In this document: positions 12,360-28,010 of the stretch, in pieces
Layout of the letters: the number at the start of each line of letters is the position of its first letter
Numbering within the stretch: position 1 is the stretch's first letter
DNA from: Sinohyriopsis cumingii
Taxonomy: Eukaryota; Mollusca; Bivalvia; Unionida; Unionidae
Length of the DNA stretch: 64,000 bases
Direction: 5' to 3'
Assembly: GCA_028554795.2 (NCBI GenBank)
Contig: CM068842.1
Location: forward strand, 23,098,590-23,162,589
Position numbers and translations under genes: made by a program
The notes under the pieces: model-generated
Database searches by the model: none
Told to the model about the DNA's origin: nothing
Seen by the model: the letters and a program-made list of their open reading frames with translations, nothing else

Positions 12360-13640
12360 CCCCATTAAATGAAAATTTCAAGAGCTAAGAATGGAAAACA
12401 GCATTGACAAAAACGAAAAAGACGTCCCCGGGAAAAGGTCGAATGAGATACCAAATGTACCAAAATATTCCAGACACTTTTAATCCATAATCATTGATAT
12501 GCTTAATGCAATATGGGAAAGAGGTCATATCCCCAAAAATTGGAAACAGGCAAAGGTATTCCCAATCCCTAAACCTGGCAAAGACCCTGTGGATATCAAT
12601 TCGTACAGGCCAATCTCCCTAACAGACAACATATGTAAAATCATGGCAACTATGATCAAAAACAGGCTATAATTACATTTAGAAAGTAATATCCTGTTGT
12701 CTGAGAATCAGAGCGGTTTCCGCAATCAAAGGTCCACCACAGATCAATTATTTAGACTTGAATCTAGTATCAAACTGGCCTTTAATGCCAAAAGGAAGAG
12801 AGATCGCCATCTTATTGCCGTCTTCCTTGCCCAGAAACAGCTTTTGATCTAGTATGGACCAAGTCCTTATTGCGATGCTAAATCATTACAGGAAAACGGG
12901 TCGCATTTATCGCTGGATAACTGACTTTCTCACCGAAAGGAAAATCCAAGTAAGAATAGGGGATTAATACTCAGATATAGTTCCACGTGAAAACGCCCCC
13001 ACCCCCATGGAAGTGTCCTTAGCCCAACCCTATTCAATATCATGGTTAATGACTTAGATCAAACCCTGATCCTAGGAAAGGTAGACTTATCTCAATTTGC
13101 TGATGACAGCGGGATTTGGAAAGCAGGAAACCCGACCAGCAGTAGAGTCATCGGAGATGTTCAAGAAAGTATAAACCAAATACGTCGATGGGCTAACAAA
13201 TGGGGCTTTAAAATATCCCACGGAAAAACCGTAGCGGTACTGTTTTTTCCCCGAGCACAGAGAAAAATCGACTTCTCAAAAGTACTTATACAAAATACCC
13301 AGATAATATTCGTCAAAAGAGCTATAAACTAGGCACGTATTTTGACGAACACCTAACATGGAACCGTCATAATAACACGAAGATGTAACTTAGACCTAAA
13401 TTTATTAAGAAATCTCAAAGGTACCACGTGGGGAACTGACCAAGAAACACTCCTAACGCTATACAGACCCCTTATAAGATCAAAGATAGACTATGGATGC
13501 CAGGCGTATGCCTCATCAAGCGCAAGTCTAGTGCAGAAATTAGATAGCGTTCAGTATAAAGCTTTATTAATATGCACATGAGTACTCCCATCTACATCCA
13601 GAGAAGAAATCAAATCTATATCTTAGCTGGAGCAACACAA
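12360..13640 (+). pseudogene. Reverse transcriptase domain, copy 2
   Basis: Blocks in order: NWKQAKVFPIPKPGKDP near 12538 and SYRPISLTDNICKIM near 12600, QSGFRNQRSTTDQL near 12708-12750, HLIAVFLAQKQLLI near 12807-12850 (frame slips where FLDLEKAFD is expected), HGSVLSPTLFNIMV near 13007-13045, and an intact SQFADDSGIWKAGN at about 13092-13133. The thumb (KWGFKI-x-HGKTVAVLFF) lies near 13198-13250. The C-terminal YGCQAYASSS block is near 13492-13525. Stops at about 12671 and frameshifts near 12840, 12985 and 13330 make it non-functional. It is closely similar to the copy 1 RT. Confidence 0.8.
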
Positions 13641-13939
13641 CTAGAGCTAAGAAGACAAAAAGCTTATACTGAGATATGCTACCCGTTTATCCATACATTC
13701 TAGCCCGCACCCCACTAGAAACACCATATCAAAATGCAATATCCCTTCCAGCCTCAGGCTAGTCCTAAATACACCAGAGGGAAAATACACGAGTTACCTG
13801 CAAGTCTAGGCATTGAATCCATTTAAGCAGAACAAATCGAATACCCAGATCGGAAACCATAGACAAGCAATATACCAATTGTCAATATACAAACTACCAC
13901 ATATGGCTCCAAACAGGATATTCCAAATGAAATAAAGGC

Positions 13940-14400
13940 TAGAGTCCTGGCAGAAACTGAGGACAAATACACAGGATTTCTCAAGATCTATACTGATGGC
14001 TCCAAAACCTCAATACCAAACTGAACAGCAGCATCAGCAGTCATGCCTGAAAAGGATATAAAACGAGCAGCCAGACTACCGTATAATTGCTCCATAAACA
14101 CATTGATTTCTGGGCCATACTAGCAGCAATAAAATGTATTAAACATAACACTATTGACAAAACGGTGATCATTAGTGATTTCCTAAGCGTTATTAGAACA
14201 ATTTAAACAGGGGAATCCAAAAAGACAATACTTCATAAAGAAAACTCTTTCTATCCGAAAAAGTCTGTAAGAAGACAAACAAACAATGGAATTCTTCTGG
14301 ACCCCATCACATATTGGGATAGTTAACAACGAAACGGCAGAATAGGTTGCCAAACAGAAACTCCAGGACCCAGACCCGATACCACTTAAATACAGGAACA
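13940..14400 (+). pseudogene. RNase H domain, copy 2
   Basis: FLKIYTDGSKTS near 13977-14012 is the first RNase H block with the catalytic Asp in YTDGS. A stop follows within 10 codons. A V-x-ISD block near 14167-14182 supplies the third acidic residue, and FFWTPSHIGIVNNETAE near 14291-14345 is the final block (usual W-x-PSH-x-G-x-x-GNE-x-AD) with a stop after AE. RNase H at the end of ORF2 is typical of the I group. Stops break the frame. Confidence 0.75.
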
Positions 14401-14403
14401 TGA

Positions 14404-14976
14404 ATGGAGGAGCTCTATCAAAGGACACACACTGTACTCCATACAAGTGAAATTAGAAGAAATATTAGGCCCCCAAAATTTGTAAATAATGATCAAAATA
14501 TCATTAATAGAATGAGAACTGGAAAAACAAAACTAGCAAACAGCTTTGGAAAATATCTGACGACAAATAACACTAAAAATACAAACTGTACGTATTGCCG
14601 AACTCCAGAAACCCTAAACCATGTGTTTAATATATGTCCAAGATATAATACACAAAGGAAGGAACTTAAGGAAAATCAGAGAGAAATAGGGGCACCAATA
14701 GAGTATCCGGGTGTTTTGGAAACTTCTAACCCAAACAATGGTTTAACATACCTTAACATCATCAAATTTCTTAAGGACATTGGGAAAAAGGGACAATTTA
14801 ACACCGACAATTTGGCATTGTCGCATCTCATCTCTAAAAGATTTACTCTTTGCCATGTTTGTTTGCTTGCTTGTGTATTTGTGTCCTTATTTGTGCATGT
14901 GTATGTCTATGTTTGTTCCTATCAACCTTTTGTACCTATAAATGCATTTCACCCTCTACATAGTTTTGACCTATAA
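14404..14976 (+). pseudogene. ORF2 C-terminal zinc-finger region, copy 2
   Basis: This 190-codon open stretch contains MRTGKTKLANSFG followed by CTYCRTPETLNHVFNICPRY near 14590-14648, the C-x2-C-x8-H-x4-C zinc finger that closes ORF2 in I-group elements. After about residue 140 the translation becomes hydrophobic (CLLACVFVSLFVHVYVYVC) and is probably read-through into the 3' UTR. The domain is thought to help bind element RNA. It cannot be expressed, because the RT and RNase H upstream are broken. Confidence 0.7.
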
Positions 14977-16072
14977 ACCCATGACGTCACCCATGTAAAT
15001 ATCCCTCCCCCAAGTGCCATTACCATGTTAAATTCCCACTGACCCTATATTTATTTTCACCTATTTTGACTGACAAGTTCATTAGCTCCTAATTGCATCC
15101 ATATACCACTCATCCTAAATCAACCTAAACACACGAAACCCCAAGCCTTCTCGTAACGCTTGTATCACATATACAAAGAATTAAAATAAAACTACTCTTT
15201 ATTTATACAGTTTGGTAGAAAAACGGTAAAATGCTTTATCTGTTAAAAAAGCTCAAAGTGCTTAACAAAAAATGCACATGGATTAACACACACGTGACAT
15301 TACTAGCAGATACATACATACATACATTCAGGCAGACAGGTAGCCAGATAGATAGACAAATATAAATGAACGCACAGCCCTATCAAATGAGGGCATGAGA
15401 CCGGAAAACAAAAGCTAAAAAGAAGACAAGAAGAAGAAGAGACGCAACTACATCGCTCCATAAATATCTAGATGGGCAAATAATACATACATGCGCGTCC
15501 GCACCCCCACCCCCATTTCATCTCTAAACATATTTTGACCTATATCCGTAAAACTTTATATTAGACCATTCCATGTTTAACAAGTTTGCACACACACCTA
15601 ATAATAAACAATAACAATAATAATAAGCTTTCTTTAACGAGGTAACATATATGGCCATGACTGATCCAGCTGTCATGTAGCCCTCAAGTTTTGAAACTGG
15701 TTATGAAATTAAATATAAAAAAATAAAATAAAAAAATCAAAGACATACTCGGGTATCGTCACACACTCATTCACATTTATTTAAAACGAATGAATATGTC
15801 TGATTATACTAGGAAACATACATATATGAAAAATATTCCGCACACAGGTACACACATTTCAGCATAACCTGTAAGTCGCATAGACATGCATCGAATGACA
15901 TTACCATACTAGTTATAGATATAATCATAAAGTTCTCTATTCAGAGGTTTTACTATGTTATTCCAGCTGGAATTTCTTGAATCTATTTTAAACGAAGAAA
16001 GGGAATTTGAATTACGTTTCTTCAGAAGTAAGAAATTCCATACATTAGTGCTGATACAGTAAATGAACTTTT
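14977..16072. other. Non-coding; likely 3' UTR of LINE copy 2, then unassigned
   Basis: Sequence to about 15200 has the character of an element 3' end (short AT-rich blocks, actctttatttatac). After about 15500 there is no recognised feature. Confidence 0.4.
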
Positions 16073-16582
16073 TTAGTGGTTGGTTTCCGACCTCGGAATC
16101 TGGAAATCGTTCTTGGTCGTCAATCGGTGATTACGCTCAGTACTGGATGATCTTAGTTCAAGTGGGTTACATATATAATCTGGAGAAAGATCGTTTAAAG
16201 ACTTAAAAATCATGTTTCCTTTAAAATAAAGAATACGTTTTTGTATTGGTAGCAATTGCAGACTTGAAAATAAACTCTGTGGAGTCATTATAGTAAGTTG
16301 CAGTATTATTCGAGCTGTCTTTTTATGAAATTTATGAATTCTGGACAGATTATAATATGATTTGTTTCCCCATATGGTACAGCCATAGGTATTCAGTGGT
16401 AGTATACATCCAGAAAAGTAACGTTCAAGTGACTGGGGAGGTAAAAATATCAACCGCAATTTTATTATTTTGACAACCACTGCACATAAGTGATCCATAT
16501 GTGTATTCCATCTGAGATGTTGAAAAATGGAGATACCAATAAATAATTCTGCTGGCGCCCCTGAACGCACAGACTGATTCAT
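16073..16582 (-). pseudogene. CR1/L2-like LINE: RT C-terminal fragment, antisense
   Basis: This is an open 169-codon frame without stops. It begins near the thumb of the RT: IFQHLRWNTHMDHLC matches the LTW-x2-H block; YFSGCILPLNTYGCTIWGN is the YxSxIxPxLxYGCxIWG block; ARIILQLTIMTPQSLFSSLQLLPIQKRI is the next conserved stretch; FKSLNDLSPDYI matches the YKSLNGLAPEYI block typical of CR1/L2/Jockey-like elements without RNase H. The upstream two thirds of ORF2 are missing, as expected for a 5'-truncated LINE insertion. It is inactive because no catalytic blocks remain. Confidence 0.75.
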
Positions 16583-17838
16583 AATTGCAAATGAAATTAT
16601 AATATCTAAAAGTATTCAGCAGAACATGTAGTAATATATGTGCATAAATTCATACTCTTGCTGATAATCATCATCTTCATCATCATCATCATCATCATCA
16701 CGAACATGATACAAGACCACGAAAGAGGTTACAATATAGGTACAACTTCATAATTTATTTCCGCTCTTAAACTATTTATCCAGTTTTTCTTCCTGGTCCT
16801 TTCTACATTTTTTAGACAAGTGTCCCGATAAATGTTTTATTTCTCTTTTCGAATGTATATCAGATAAATGTCCTTCAATCCAATTTACTCCATACGTTTC
16901 TTACGGTTTCACCAACATGTTGTTTACTTCGGTCTATACAATTACATATATAACATTTTTGTATACCAGTGATATGTTACGACTGAATTTTCTATTAATT
17001 TTTATAAAATGCAAGTTTTATTGTTAAGACTTACAGTTTAATTATTCGCAGTAAAATCAGAATTGTAGTACCTGAATAATACAGTGTTTCACATTGTAAA
17101 AAAATATTAGTAATTCCTCCTATATGTCACGCTAGGTAAGCAACATTTGATTTCAACAAAATTGCGTGTAGAAACTAACTGCATTCACATCATACGTGGC
17201 TTGAAACATATACAAACGACTGGAAGGTCATGAAAGTCATGATAGTTATTACTAATCCGGCCAAACCTCAGTATTTGGAATTTAATCATGCACATGAATC
17301 TATACTCAGGATGAAAACTGTTTTTACGCAGTAGCTGATGTATGTCGGTTCTTGTAAATGTATTCTAGTATCAATGTTATATCTGTTTATGAAGTTATTT
17401 CCATTATAAACTGAAAAGTCTACACGTTCTCTAGTAATTTAAGATTTTATTTCAATTGAGGAGTGAATCGTATTCATCATATAAATGGGTTGGTCAAGTT
17501 CGTACTCTGAATTTGTCCTAATGAAGAAAAATAACATCAATAAATCTAGCATAATTGATTGGTAATTCCGAGCTCTAGCAAATATTTCTTTCTCTCACTC
17601 AACTACGTAAACAGTTGCATTAAACAAGGCATTTTTTTTTTACCTACGGTCATGCCCTTTTCCTGCAAGTAAATCTTTCTACTGGCACAAAATTACCTGG
17701 TAAAAGATAAAAGTATCATGGACATTTATTTTTGGGAGTCAGGTTGTCTCATCCTTTAAAGCTCAAAAATATATCGGGTGTATGGGAATAGGAGGGAATC
17801 GCCAAATTATAGTGCTTTCCCATCTCTGTGGAAGCGAT
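16583..17838. other. AT-rich non-coding sequence
   Basis: Apart from a short ATC triplet run at about 16668-16700, I see no gene or repeat with a clear identity here. Confidence 0.5.
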
Positions 17839-17858
17839 ACGGACGGACGGACGGATAC

Positions 17859-17893
<35 letters not shown>
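17839..17893. repeat. (GGAC)n / (GATA)n microsatellite
   Basis: Three to four GGAC units are followed by about eight GATA units ending at 17893. Confidence 0.95.
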
Positions 17894-17894
<1 letters not shown>

Positions 17895-18128
17895 CAAAGA
17901 AAATCTCTTCCAGTTGCATTGGATCAAAAAGGTCACGTCGGTCAGAAAATAATTATACCCAAAGCAACCACTGAGAGACAACAGTGCAGAACTGGTAACA
18001 TTCCAAATGTATAAATGGAAAATGAGAATGCAATAGTAAAACAGGACGAAAGAAAGACCAATTATTAGTGATTGTAAAGTCCGAGCACATTTCTGATTGC
18101 TTTTTAACCATAATTATATTATTCTAGT

Positions 18129-18131
<3 letters not shown>

Positions 18132-18204
<73 letters not shown>
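18132..18204. repeat. (AT)n microsatellite
   Basis: About 73 bases of alternating A and T. Confidence 0.98.
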
Positions 18205-18205
<1 letters not shown>

Positions 18206-18289
18206 CAGGTATTTATTTTTTTTAAATTTTTTTAAATTATTTCTTTACTAATGTAATGAGAGGATTTGTGGTGATTCGAGGGTTTGGAG

Positions 18290-18393
18290 CACAGGGGCTC
18301 GTATCGTTGCTTACAATTTACCTGTCATATATGTAGTTATTTTATAGTACATATATGACAGTTAAATTGTAAGTAACGACACGAGCACCTGTG
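18290..18393. mobile_element. Foldback MITE-like element, copy 1
   Basis: The left arm (18290-18335) and right arm (18348-18393) are 46-base inverted repeats with four mismatches around a 12-base loop. Arms begin cacagg and include gcttacaattta and tgtcatatatgta. A second element of the same family is at about 22410-22517. Short size, near-complete palindromy and a dispersed second copy suggest a miniature inverted-repeat transposable element. No coding capacity. Confidence 0.75.
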
Positions 18394-18950
18394 GGTTCCT
18401 TTGTGATTTGGGGTGTTTCGATGGACCGGAACTGGCAATAATAACCCCTCGACTACTCTGAATAAGAAACACAAAACAATAGTTTCAAACACAAAAAAAG
18501 GCTGAATACAGCAGAGACTAGTGTGAGTTTTTTTATTTTATTTTATTTTTTAAAATTTTTTAAAAATTATTTTATTTGTATGCTGTAGCGTATTATTTCG
18601 CTGAATGTGATACTTGCGTCAAATCGGAAATTACGGGAATAACCTTTAGCACCGTGTGCAAAGTGGATCTAAAGCGTCACTAGTCTGGTTCCCATATAAT
18701 GTAACTTTCCAATTTGGATTCGTATGTTTATTAGTGAGTATAAAACAGCGAATCAAACACTACGCTAGTTGTTATGAACAACATAGACATCAAAAACACA
18801 TACACAAAAGAACTATTCAGTCGCCTGCTGGATAATTCCGGTTAGAACCACTGAAAAGAGATCACGGAGCAATAATGAAATTTAAAGTCTGTATCCGAAG
18901 CAGAGTAAGTCCTTCTGCCATTATGATAGTCATACTTTATGGTACTTATG
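18394..18950. other. Non-coding, nothing recognised
   Basis: T-rich and A-rich runs near 18525-18575, otherwise unremarkable. Confidence 0.5.
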
Positions 18951-19132
18951 CACAGGCACTTGAGTCATGGGGAAACTATACAGTAGTCCTACAGTGTAAG
19001 ACATCGACCCTGATATTTAAAATATAAACATAAAAGTCGAGATCTTACATTGGGAAACCAATGATAACACATTCTCAAGTGTTAAATTGGGAGTATGTTA
19101 TCATTGGTTTCCCCATGAATCAAGTGTCTGTG
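18951..19132. mobile_element. Foldback element with nested inverted repeats
   Basis: The outer arms 18951-18976 and 19107-19132 match as inverted repeats with two mismatches over 26 bases (cacaggcacttgag, tcatggggaaac). A second left arm at 19051-19078 (tgggaaaccaatgataacac) pairs with 19087-19114, which overlaps the outer right arm, so two alternative hairpins are possible. A short GT run begins at about 19140. It looks like a MITE-like element unrelated in sequence to the ones at 18290 and 22410. Confidence 0.6.
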
Positions 19133-19159
19133 TACAAATGTGTGTGTGTGTGTGTGTGG

Positions 19160-22409
<3,250 letters not shown>

Positions 22410-22517
22410 ACAGGGGCTCATATCATTGTTTGCAATTTGACTATCAGTCATACACGTAGTATGAAATACTAATCTATGACTGACAGTTAAATTGTAAGCA
22501 ATAATACAAGCCCCTGT
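22410..22517. mobile_element. Foldback MITE-like element, copy 2
   Basis: The left arm (22410-22452) and right arm (22475-22517) form inverted repeats starting acaggggct and containing gcaattt or its counterpart, then cagtcata. The arms match those of the element at 18290-18393, about 4.1 kb away, while the loop sequences differ. Confidence 0.75.
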
Positions 22518-23394
22518 AATGCAGGCATTGTAGAATTTGTGTTGATATTTTAGGCCAGTTTAGTGCAATATGAGTATATACAGTATTGTACTTGAACATT
22601 TTATCTTTATTAAAACCCTAGCTAATTTTTAAAAATCTTATCCATTTCTGTTTCAAACTACATGTATGTCTTCTCATTTACATATCTGCATGTATTATTA
22701 AAGTTTTGATAAATTGAATTCTTGGCGTATGGGTTTAGCTGCAAACAAAGATAAGCAAACAAAAATTCCTTATTTGTAAGGTATATCCAATGTGATTTCC
22801 TTAAAGCTACCTCTATTGTATTCTACCCATTATTTTAATATTAGATGTGATATTATCTTTTTTGGGGCAAGTTCAAACTTTCCATGGGCAAGTTCAGTTT
22901 TCCTGATTGCTGACCTTTGTAAATTTTTAAAGCACTGTTATGTCTAGTATAAATTATGTGTATTGGTAGTTAAAAACAGTTAACTTTAGGTATGGTGTAG
23001 TCTGTTTATTTATAATCTTTGTTTTTTAAACATTCATGACCTATTTATGATCCATGGATTCCTATGAATACTTGACACAGTTATGCTAATATATCAACAG
23101 ATTGGTGATTGAATACTCTGCACTATGTACCGTATTTGACTAATAACCCCTCATTGCACTTAGCAAATCATATTTGAGTGAACTTAATGATGTGAATGAA
23201 AAGTACAAGTGATTTATTTTACCATTACAAAACTGAACTTTAGACTCATTTCTCCCCATTTCCAAGTGATTTTGCTATATTTAGACACAAGAGAGAAGTC
23301 ACCTCAGCTGAAATTTTGAAACCAATGTAACCCTTGAAAGATTGATAGATAACACTGGATATAGACAATACATATACCGGTACTATGCTTTATC
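22518..23394. other. AT-rich non-coding sequence
   Basis: Nothing recognised. Confidence 0.5.
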
Positions 23395-23988
<594 letters not shown>

Positions 23989-24359
23989 ACACCTTGCAGT
24001 CAAATGTATACCATTTTACTTCCAAGCAACTGTTTCAAAACTTGAAATTGTCACAAGTGCCTAATGTTTAGTTGTCCTATTTTCTCCTGGTCCTATATAA
24101 TAAGAGTCATAAGAAAAGAAGAATTATGAAACGATCCGAGGTTTTAAGTTGTATCAATTTATCTAACAAGTGTACGTTTGTTTTTCCACATTTTATCTAC
24201 TGCAGTGGGAATAAGCTTTAATTAATTCTCATGTAGAGACTACAGTTTACATTAATGATTCTTCCTTTCATGGTCCTAAATAATTTGAGATCATATGTTC
24301 ACAGTTCAATGTCACTGAAAAAATAAAAAATCATTTCTACACAATAACAGTATGTCTAC

Positions 24360-25470
24360 ATTAAAGACATGGACTAGACTTTGTGCCTGACTTGTACCGG
24401 GATGGGAGGGGGTAAGAACTCAAGTGATTTGGGTGTCAAAAGTTTAAATCTTCCGGTCACTGTGACTGAAGAAAGAAAAATGATTTCAACACAATAATTT
24501 TAAATTTCAGTGTCAGAAGATCAGAGGTCAAGGCTACTGAAGACAGGAAAATGGTTTCTGTATAATAACATTACTTCTTCATATGTGGACTCAACTTTGT
24601 GGATAGCGAGCACTTGAGGTAAGAAAAAAGTCAACTGATTTCAGGCTCAGAAGGTGAAAGGTCAACTTTGCTCTGACCAATATTATTAACCTGTATATGG
24701 TAAAGCTTGTGATTTGTAAAAAAAAAATTTTAACAGTGTGTTTTATTACAGTGTTATCCATCTGCAATCCATCTGTTACCAATGTAATTTCTGTACATAG
24801 CTTCAATTTTCCACTAGATACAGTTACCAATCTCTGTGGATGGCATGCACATGGGATAAGGAAGAGCACTACTGATTTTGGACTCCAAAGCTCAAACATC
24901 AAGTCACACTTAACTCAAAAGAGGAGGACAGTTTCCCTCACAATTACTTGTATTCAACATCGTTCACAGTTATTAAGCTTTCTGGATAACTTGCATTTGT
25001 GGTGTGGAAGATCCCAGTCAATTTTGGATTGAAAGGTCAAAGATTAAGGTCACAAAAATTATTTCACTTTACCACTGACAGCTATTAAACTCTGTTGATG
25101 TCTTGCACTAGGTGCAAGGAAACATCCTGTCAATTCAGAGTGGATAGAACAAAAATCAAGGTCACACTGACAAAAAGAAGAAAATGGTCCCAGCACAGTA
25201 ATTTCAAATCACCATCATCTATGGTTACAAAGTATTTTGGTGAAAGCTCAAGACTTCTGTGACAGAATAAATAACAAAATGTTTGGATGCACAATAACAT
25301 TAGTTCCATTTGACATACCTAGAACAAACTTTATCGATGACCTGCACTTGGGGTACGAAGAAGGCTAATGATTTTGGAGTAAAAAGGTCAAAGTCAAGGT
25401 CATTGAAAAAAGAACAATATTTTTCTGCATAATGTCATTTTTATTTAACTCTATGTCACAGACCTAGATC
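24360..25470. repeat. Degenerate tandem repeat rich in AAGGTCA
   Basis: A loose unit of roughly 150-200 bases recurs. It contains an aactttgtgg-x-tgacctgcacttgg-like part, a tgattttggagt part, a gtcaaagg/aaggtcaag part and a gaaaatggtttctgcacaataa part. Good examples are near 24590-24670, 24830-24900, 24985-25050, 25090-25190 and 25330-25410. Divergence between units is high. The same repeat type occurs at about 38965-39540. Similar degenerate arrays are familiar to me from molluscan genomes. Confidence 0.7.
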
Positions 25471-26104
25471 AAACGTTGTGGGTGACTTCTCCTTATGGTA
25501 ATGTAAAAAGGGCAATAAATGCATTTTCCCTACGTATGCAGGAACCCCAGAGTTGTCTTGTTCAGTGGTGTATGTATAAAATATATAGTCAGTATATGTT
25601 AAGTATTAAAAATTTACATTCAGCTGATTTTTTATGCTTCTTTGGCAGTGATAGCAGTATATTCAGTATGTTTGGGATATGCTGGATTCAGTCAAAAATC
25701 AACCTTAATGACATTTTCTGTTCATTTTCTTGAGTCTATGGGTATGGGTATGTTGGAGGGAACCAAAATTGGTCTCTGGGTATGATGATGGATTGCTTAA
25801 ATTTTGTTTTCTTATTTCTGTTGTATTTATTACACTTGAATTTATTTCACAGTTCTTCCCATCCACCACTTGTTATTATCCAGAATTCACCCAGACAGAA
25901 TTTCCGTCTTTACATGCTAATTGGGGAGCACTATAAATCACGTACAATTTAAACGACAATCAGAGCCAGTTTAATGTCAAGCTTAAATACAGTAGATGGG
26001 TTCGAGTGATCCTGCTCCTTTGAAGCTGAATCCTTGGAATAGTATGCAGAACATAATACAAGTTCATACATCTTGCATATATCATTGTCTTGCTGTTCTT
26101 TCAG
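25471..26104. other. Upstream region of the CXorf38-like gene
   Basis: There are no convincing coding exons. A 5' untranslated exon or promoter of the gene that starts coding at 26118 could lie here or further upstream, because the first visible coding exon is preceded by a splice acceptor (tgctgttctttcag at 26091-26104). Confidence 0.4.
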
Positions 26105-26117
26105 GAATTTTCAAGCC

Positions 26118-26627
26118 ATGAGTACACCAGCCAGATTCAGTGATGGACAGTATAAGAACTGGCTCAAATGTAGCCAGTCTTTGATTGTCACAAAGGAAGC
26201 CCTGCATGACTACATAGATGATGAGGTTAAAAAAATGCATGGTGACATCACACTAAAAGTCTCCAGCATCCCTTGTGGCTCATCTACTGGGAATCATTGT
26301 GGCTCTTGCTCATCAAAAAATATCAGACTGACAGGGGGAAGACATGGAAATTGGTACATAAACTGCAAGAACAGTATATGTGACAAATGGCTCCATGAGA
26401 TTCTTGCTGTCCATGATGATCCCCATAACCCCACCATAAATTGGAAAAATGCTGACATAAGCCTGTGGCCTACTGACTGCTATCAGGTTGCCAAAATATT
26501 CATGCCAAAAGGCCAGGACAAAACAGTAAAGATGCCTAATGACCTTGATGCTCCTGCCATTTTGTCACTTTTTAGATACTGCAGTTGGTTCAGAAAAGAT
26601 CTCCCCAATACACAGATGCTGTCAGAT
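26118..26627 (+). CDS. CXorf38-like HEPN protein, first coding exon
   Basis: This exon encodes 170 residues from ATG 26118. An acceptor (ttctttcag, ending 26104) precedes it and a GTAAGT donor follows at 26628, phase 0. Residues 6-17 (RFSDGQYKNWLK) start an N-terminal domain like that of vertebrate CXorf38. A cysteine-rich stretch follows (C-x6-HCGSC around residues 48-58, then C-x4-C around 77-82, with GNWYINC), possibly a metal site. The block ISLWPTDCYQVAKIFMPKG (about residues 114-132) closely matches the W-P-x-D-x3-VAK-x-FMP-x-G block I know from CXorf38. The exon ends with ILSLFRYCSWF, leading into the HEPN helix completed by the exon at 30261. The function of CXorf38 is not well established; HEPN domains are often RNA-binding or RNA-cleaving. 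Low similarity to neighbouring mobile elements and conserved phases argue for a real host gene. Confidence 0.8.
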
Positions 26628-27865
26628 GTAAGTAACTTGGTCATCTTTGAACTGAATTTTAATTATATGCAAAGTCAAATAAAAATAACTAATCTCCCCT
26701 ACTATTTGCCTTGCCCATGGATGGCACATAGGTATAACTTTTCTGGCAAATTCATACTAAATATATTTCAGATGTACTATTCTATTCTCCCTTAAAAATT
26801 AAGACTTTGCATTTCTTGCTCATCTTGCCCTTATGCTATGGCATGGTATCTCGTGTAATTGGAGATGCATCGCCCATATTGTGTCATGTCTCCATTGTCC
26901 TTTGTTATTTTGATTCAAATTTGGTAGATATAGTTCTGTCCGAAAGGCCTTTGTAATTTTTATAATTGACACCAATCCACCAGAGATATGGCCATCTTTA
27001 CTCAAAGAGAAGTTGTAAACAACTTTGTTTGCAAAACAACTTTTCAGAATATGATCAAATTTGACATAAAATACCCAAACATGAATACCTCTGAACTATG
27101 TACAAATGATGATCATCTGCTGCCGTCTATGGTGCCAACAACTGAACATCTAGAAACAAATAAAAATTTAACTTTTGATAATGAACTTTCCTTGCACAAC
27201 TAATGCTCCTCTGCAATTCTATTAGCTACTGTTTACTAAAAATACAAAACAACCTTGAAATAAACTCCATATCATAATTTAACCAAATTTGATCGCTGCT
27301 GATCCATTGTCAAATATGATTGAAAATACAAAAATGGAGAATAAAAATTTCAAAGAGCAGTTTTCATTAGAAATAAACAGAATTTTAGGAAGTCTTGACA
27401 CTAGGTATCTTACCAGTCAATAATTCTTGGCTAGCTGCTCATGTATTTGACTATTATCTAGCCAGGTAAGTGACCTCATGCCAAGCTGGGGCTCTTGTTT
27501 CTTTTTAGCTCAGATGAACTTGTGATACATCATTGCATCCAGCAGCCACCATGCTTTATGTGTGCTTTAGCATTCTTTGTTACATTTTCTATTTAACTTT
27601 AAAGAAAGTACTAGTCAGACCAGTTTCAACCAAATTCAGTATGGAGCATCCAGAGCTAAAGGTCTTTCCGATTGTTACTAAATGTTATATGTCGGCCATC
27701 AAATATGGCCATCAGTACTGAAAGGAAGAAGAAAATAAATTTTTAAGCAACTTCTCAAAAAGCAATCAACATAATTTGACCATATTTTACACTAAGTATC
27801 CTGGTATGAAGGGCCTTTTAAATGTGTACATCAGATTTGGTCACCATTACAAAAACCACGAAACC

Positions 27866-28010
27866 TTATTACATACATCACTTCATGCACAAGACCTGAT
27901 TACATAAGTCAGTTTTTGCACAAGTCCTAATTACATACATCACCTCATACACAAGGCCTTATTACATACAACAGTTCATACACAAGATCTAAAATTACAT
28001 ACATCGGTTA
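27866..28010. repeat. Short minisatellite
   Basis: About four units of 30-35 bases of the form ttacatacatcacttcatgcacaagacc, differing at several positions. Confidence 0.8.

Larger units (their letters stand above)
9031..14976 (+). mobile_element. I-group (Nimb-like) non-LTR retrotransposon, copy 2, decayed
   Basis: This is the same family and orientation as the copy at about 869-6660. Order: ORF1 (about 9031-11250), the C-terminal half of the endonuclease (about 11430-11740), RT (about 12540-13640), RNase H (about 13970-14370) and C-terminal zinc finger (14404-14690). The endonuclease N-terminal half is missing, so the copy carries an internal deletion as well as many stops. RNase H and the C-terminal finger are better preserved than in copy 1. 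A 12-base G run (11909-11920) interrupts the middle. Ends are approximate; sequence after 14976 may still be 3' UTR. Confidence 0.8.
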
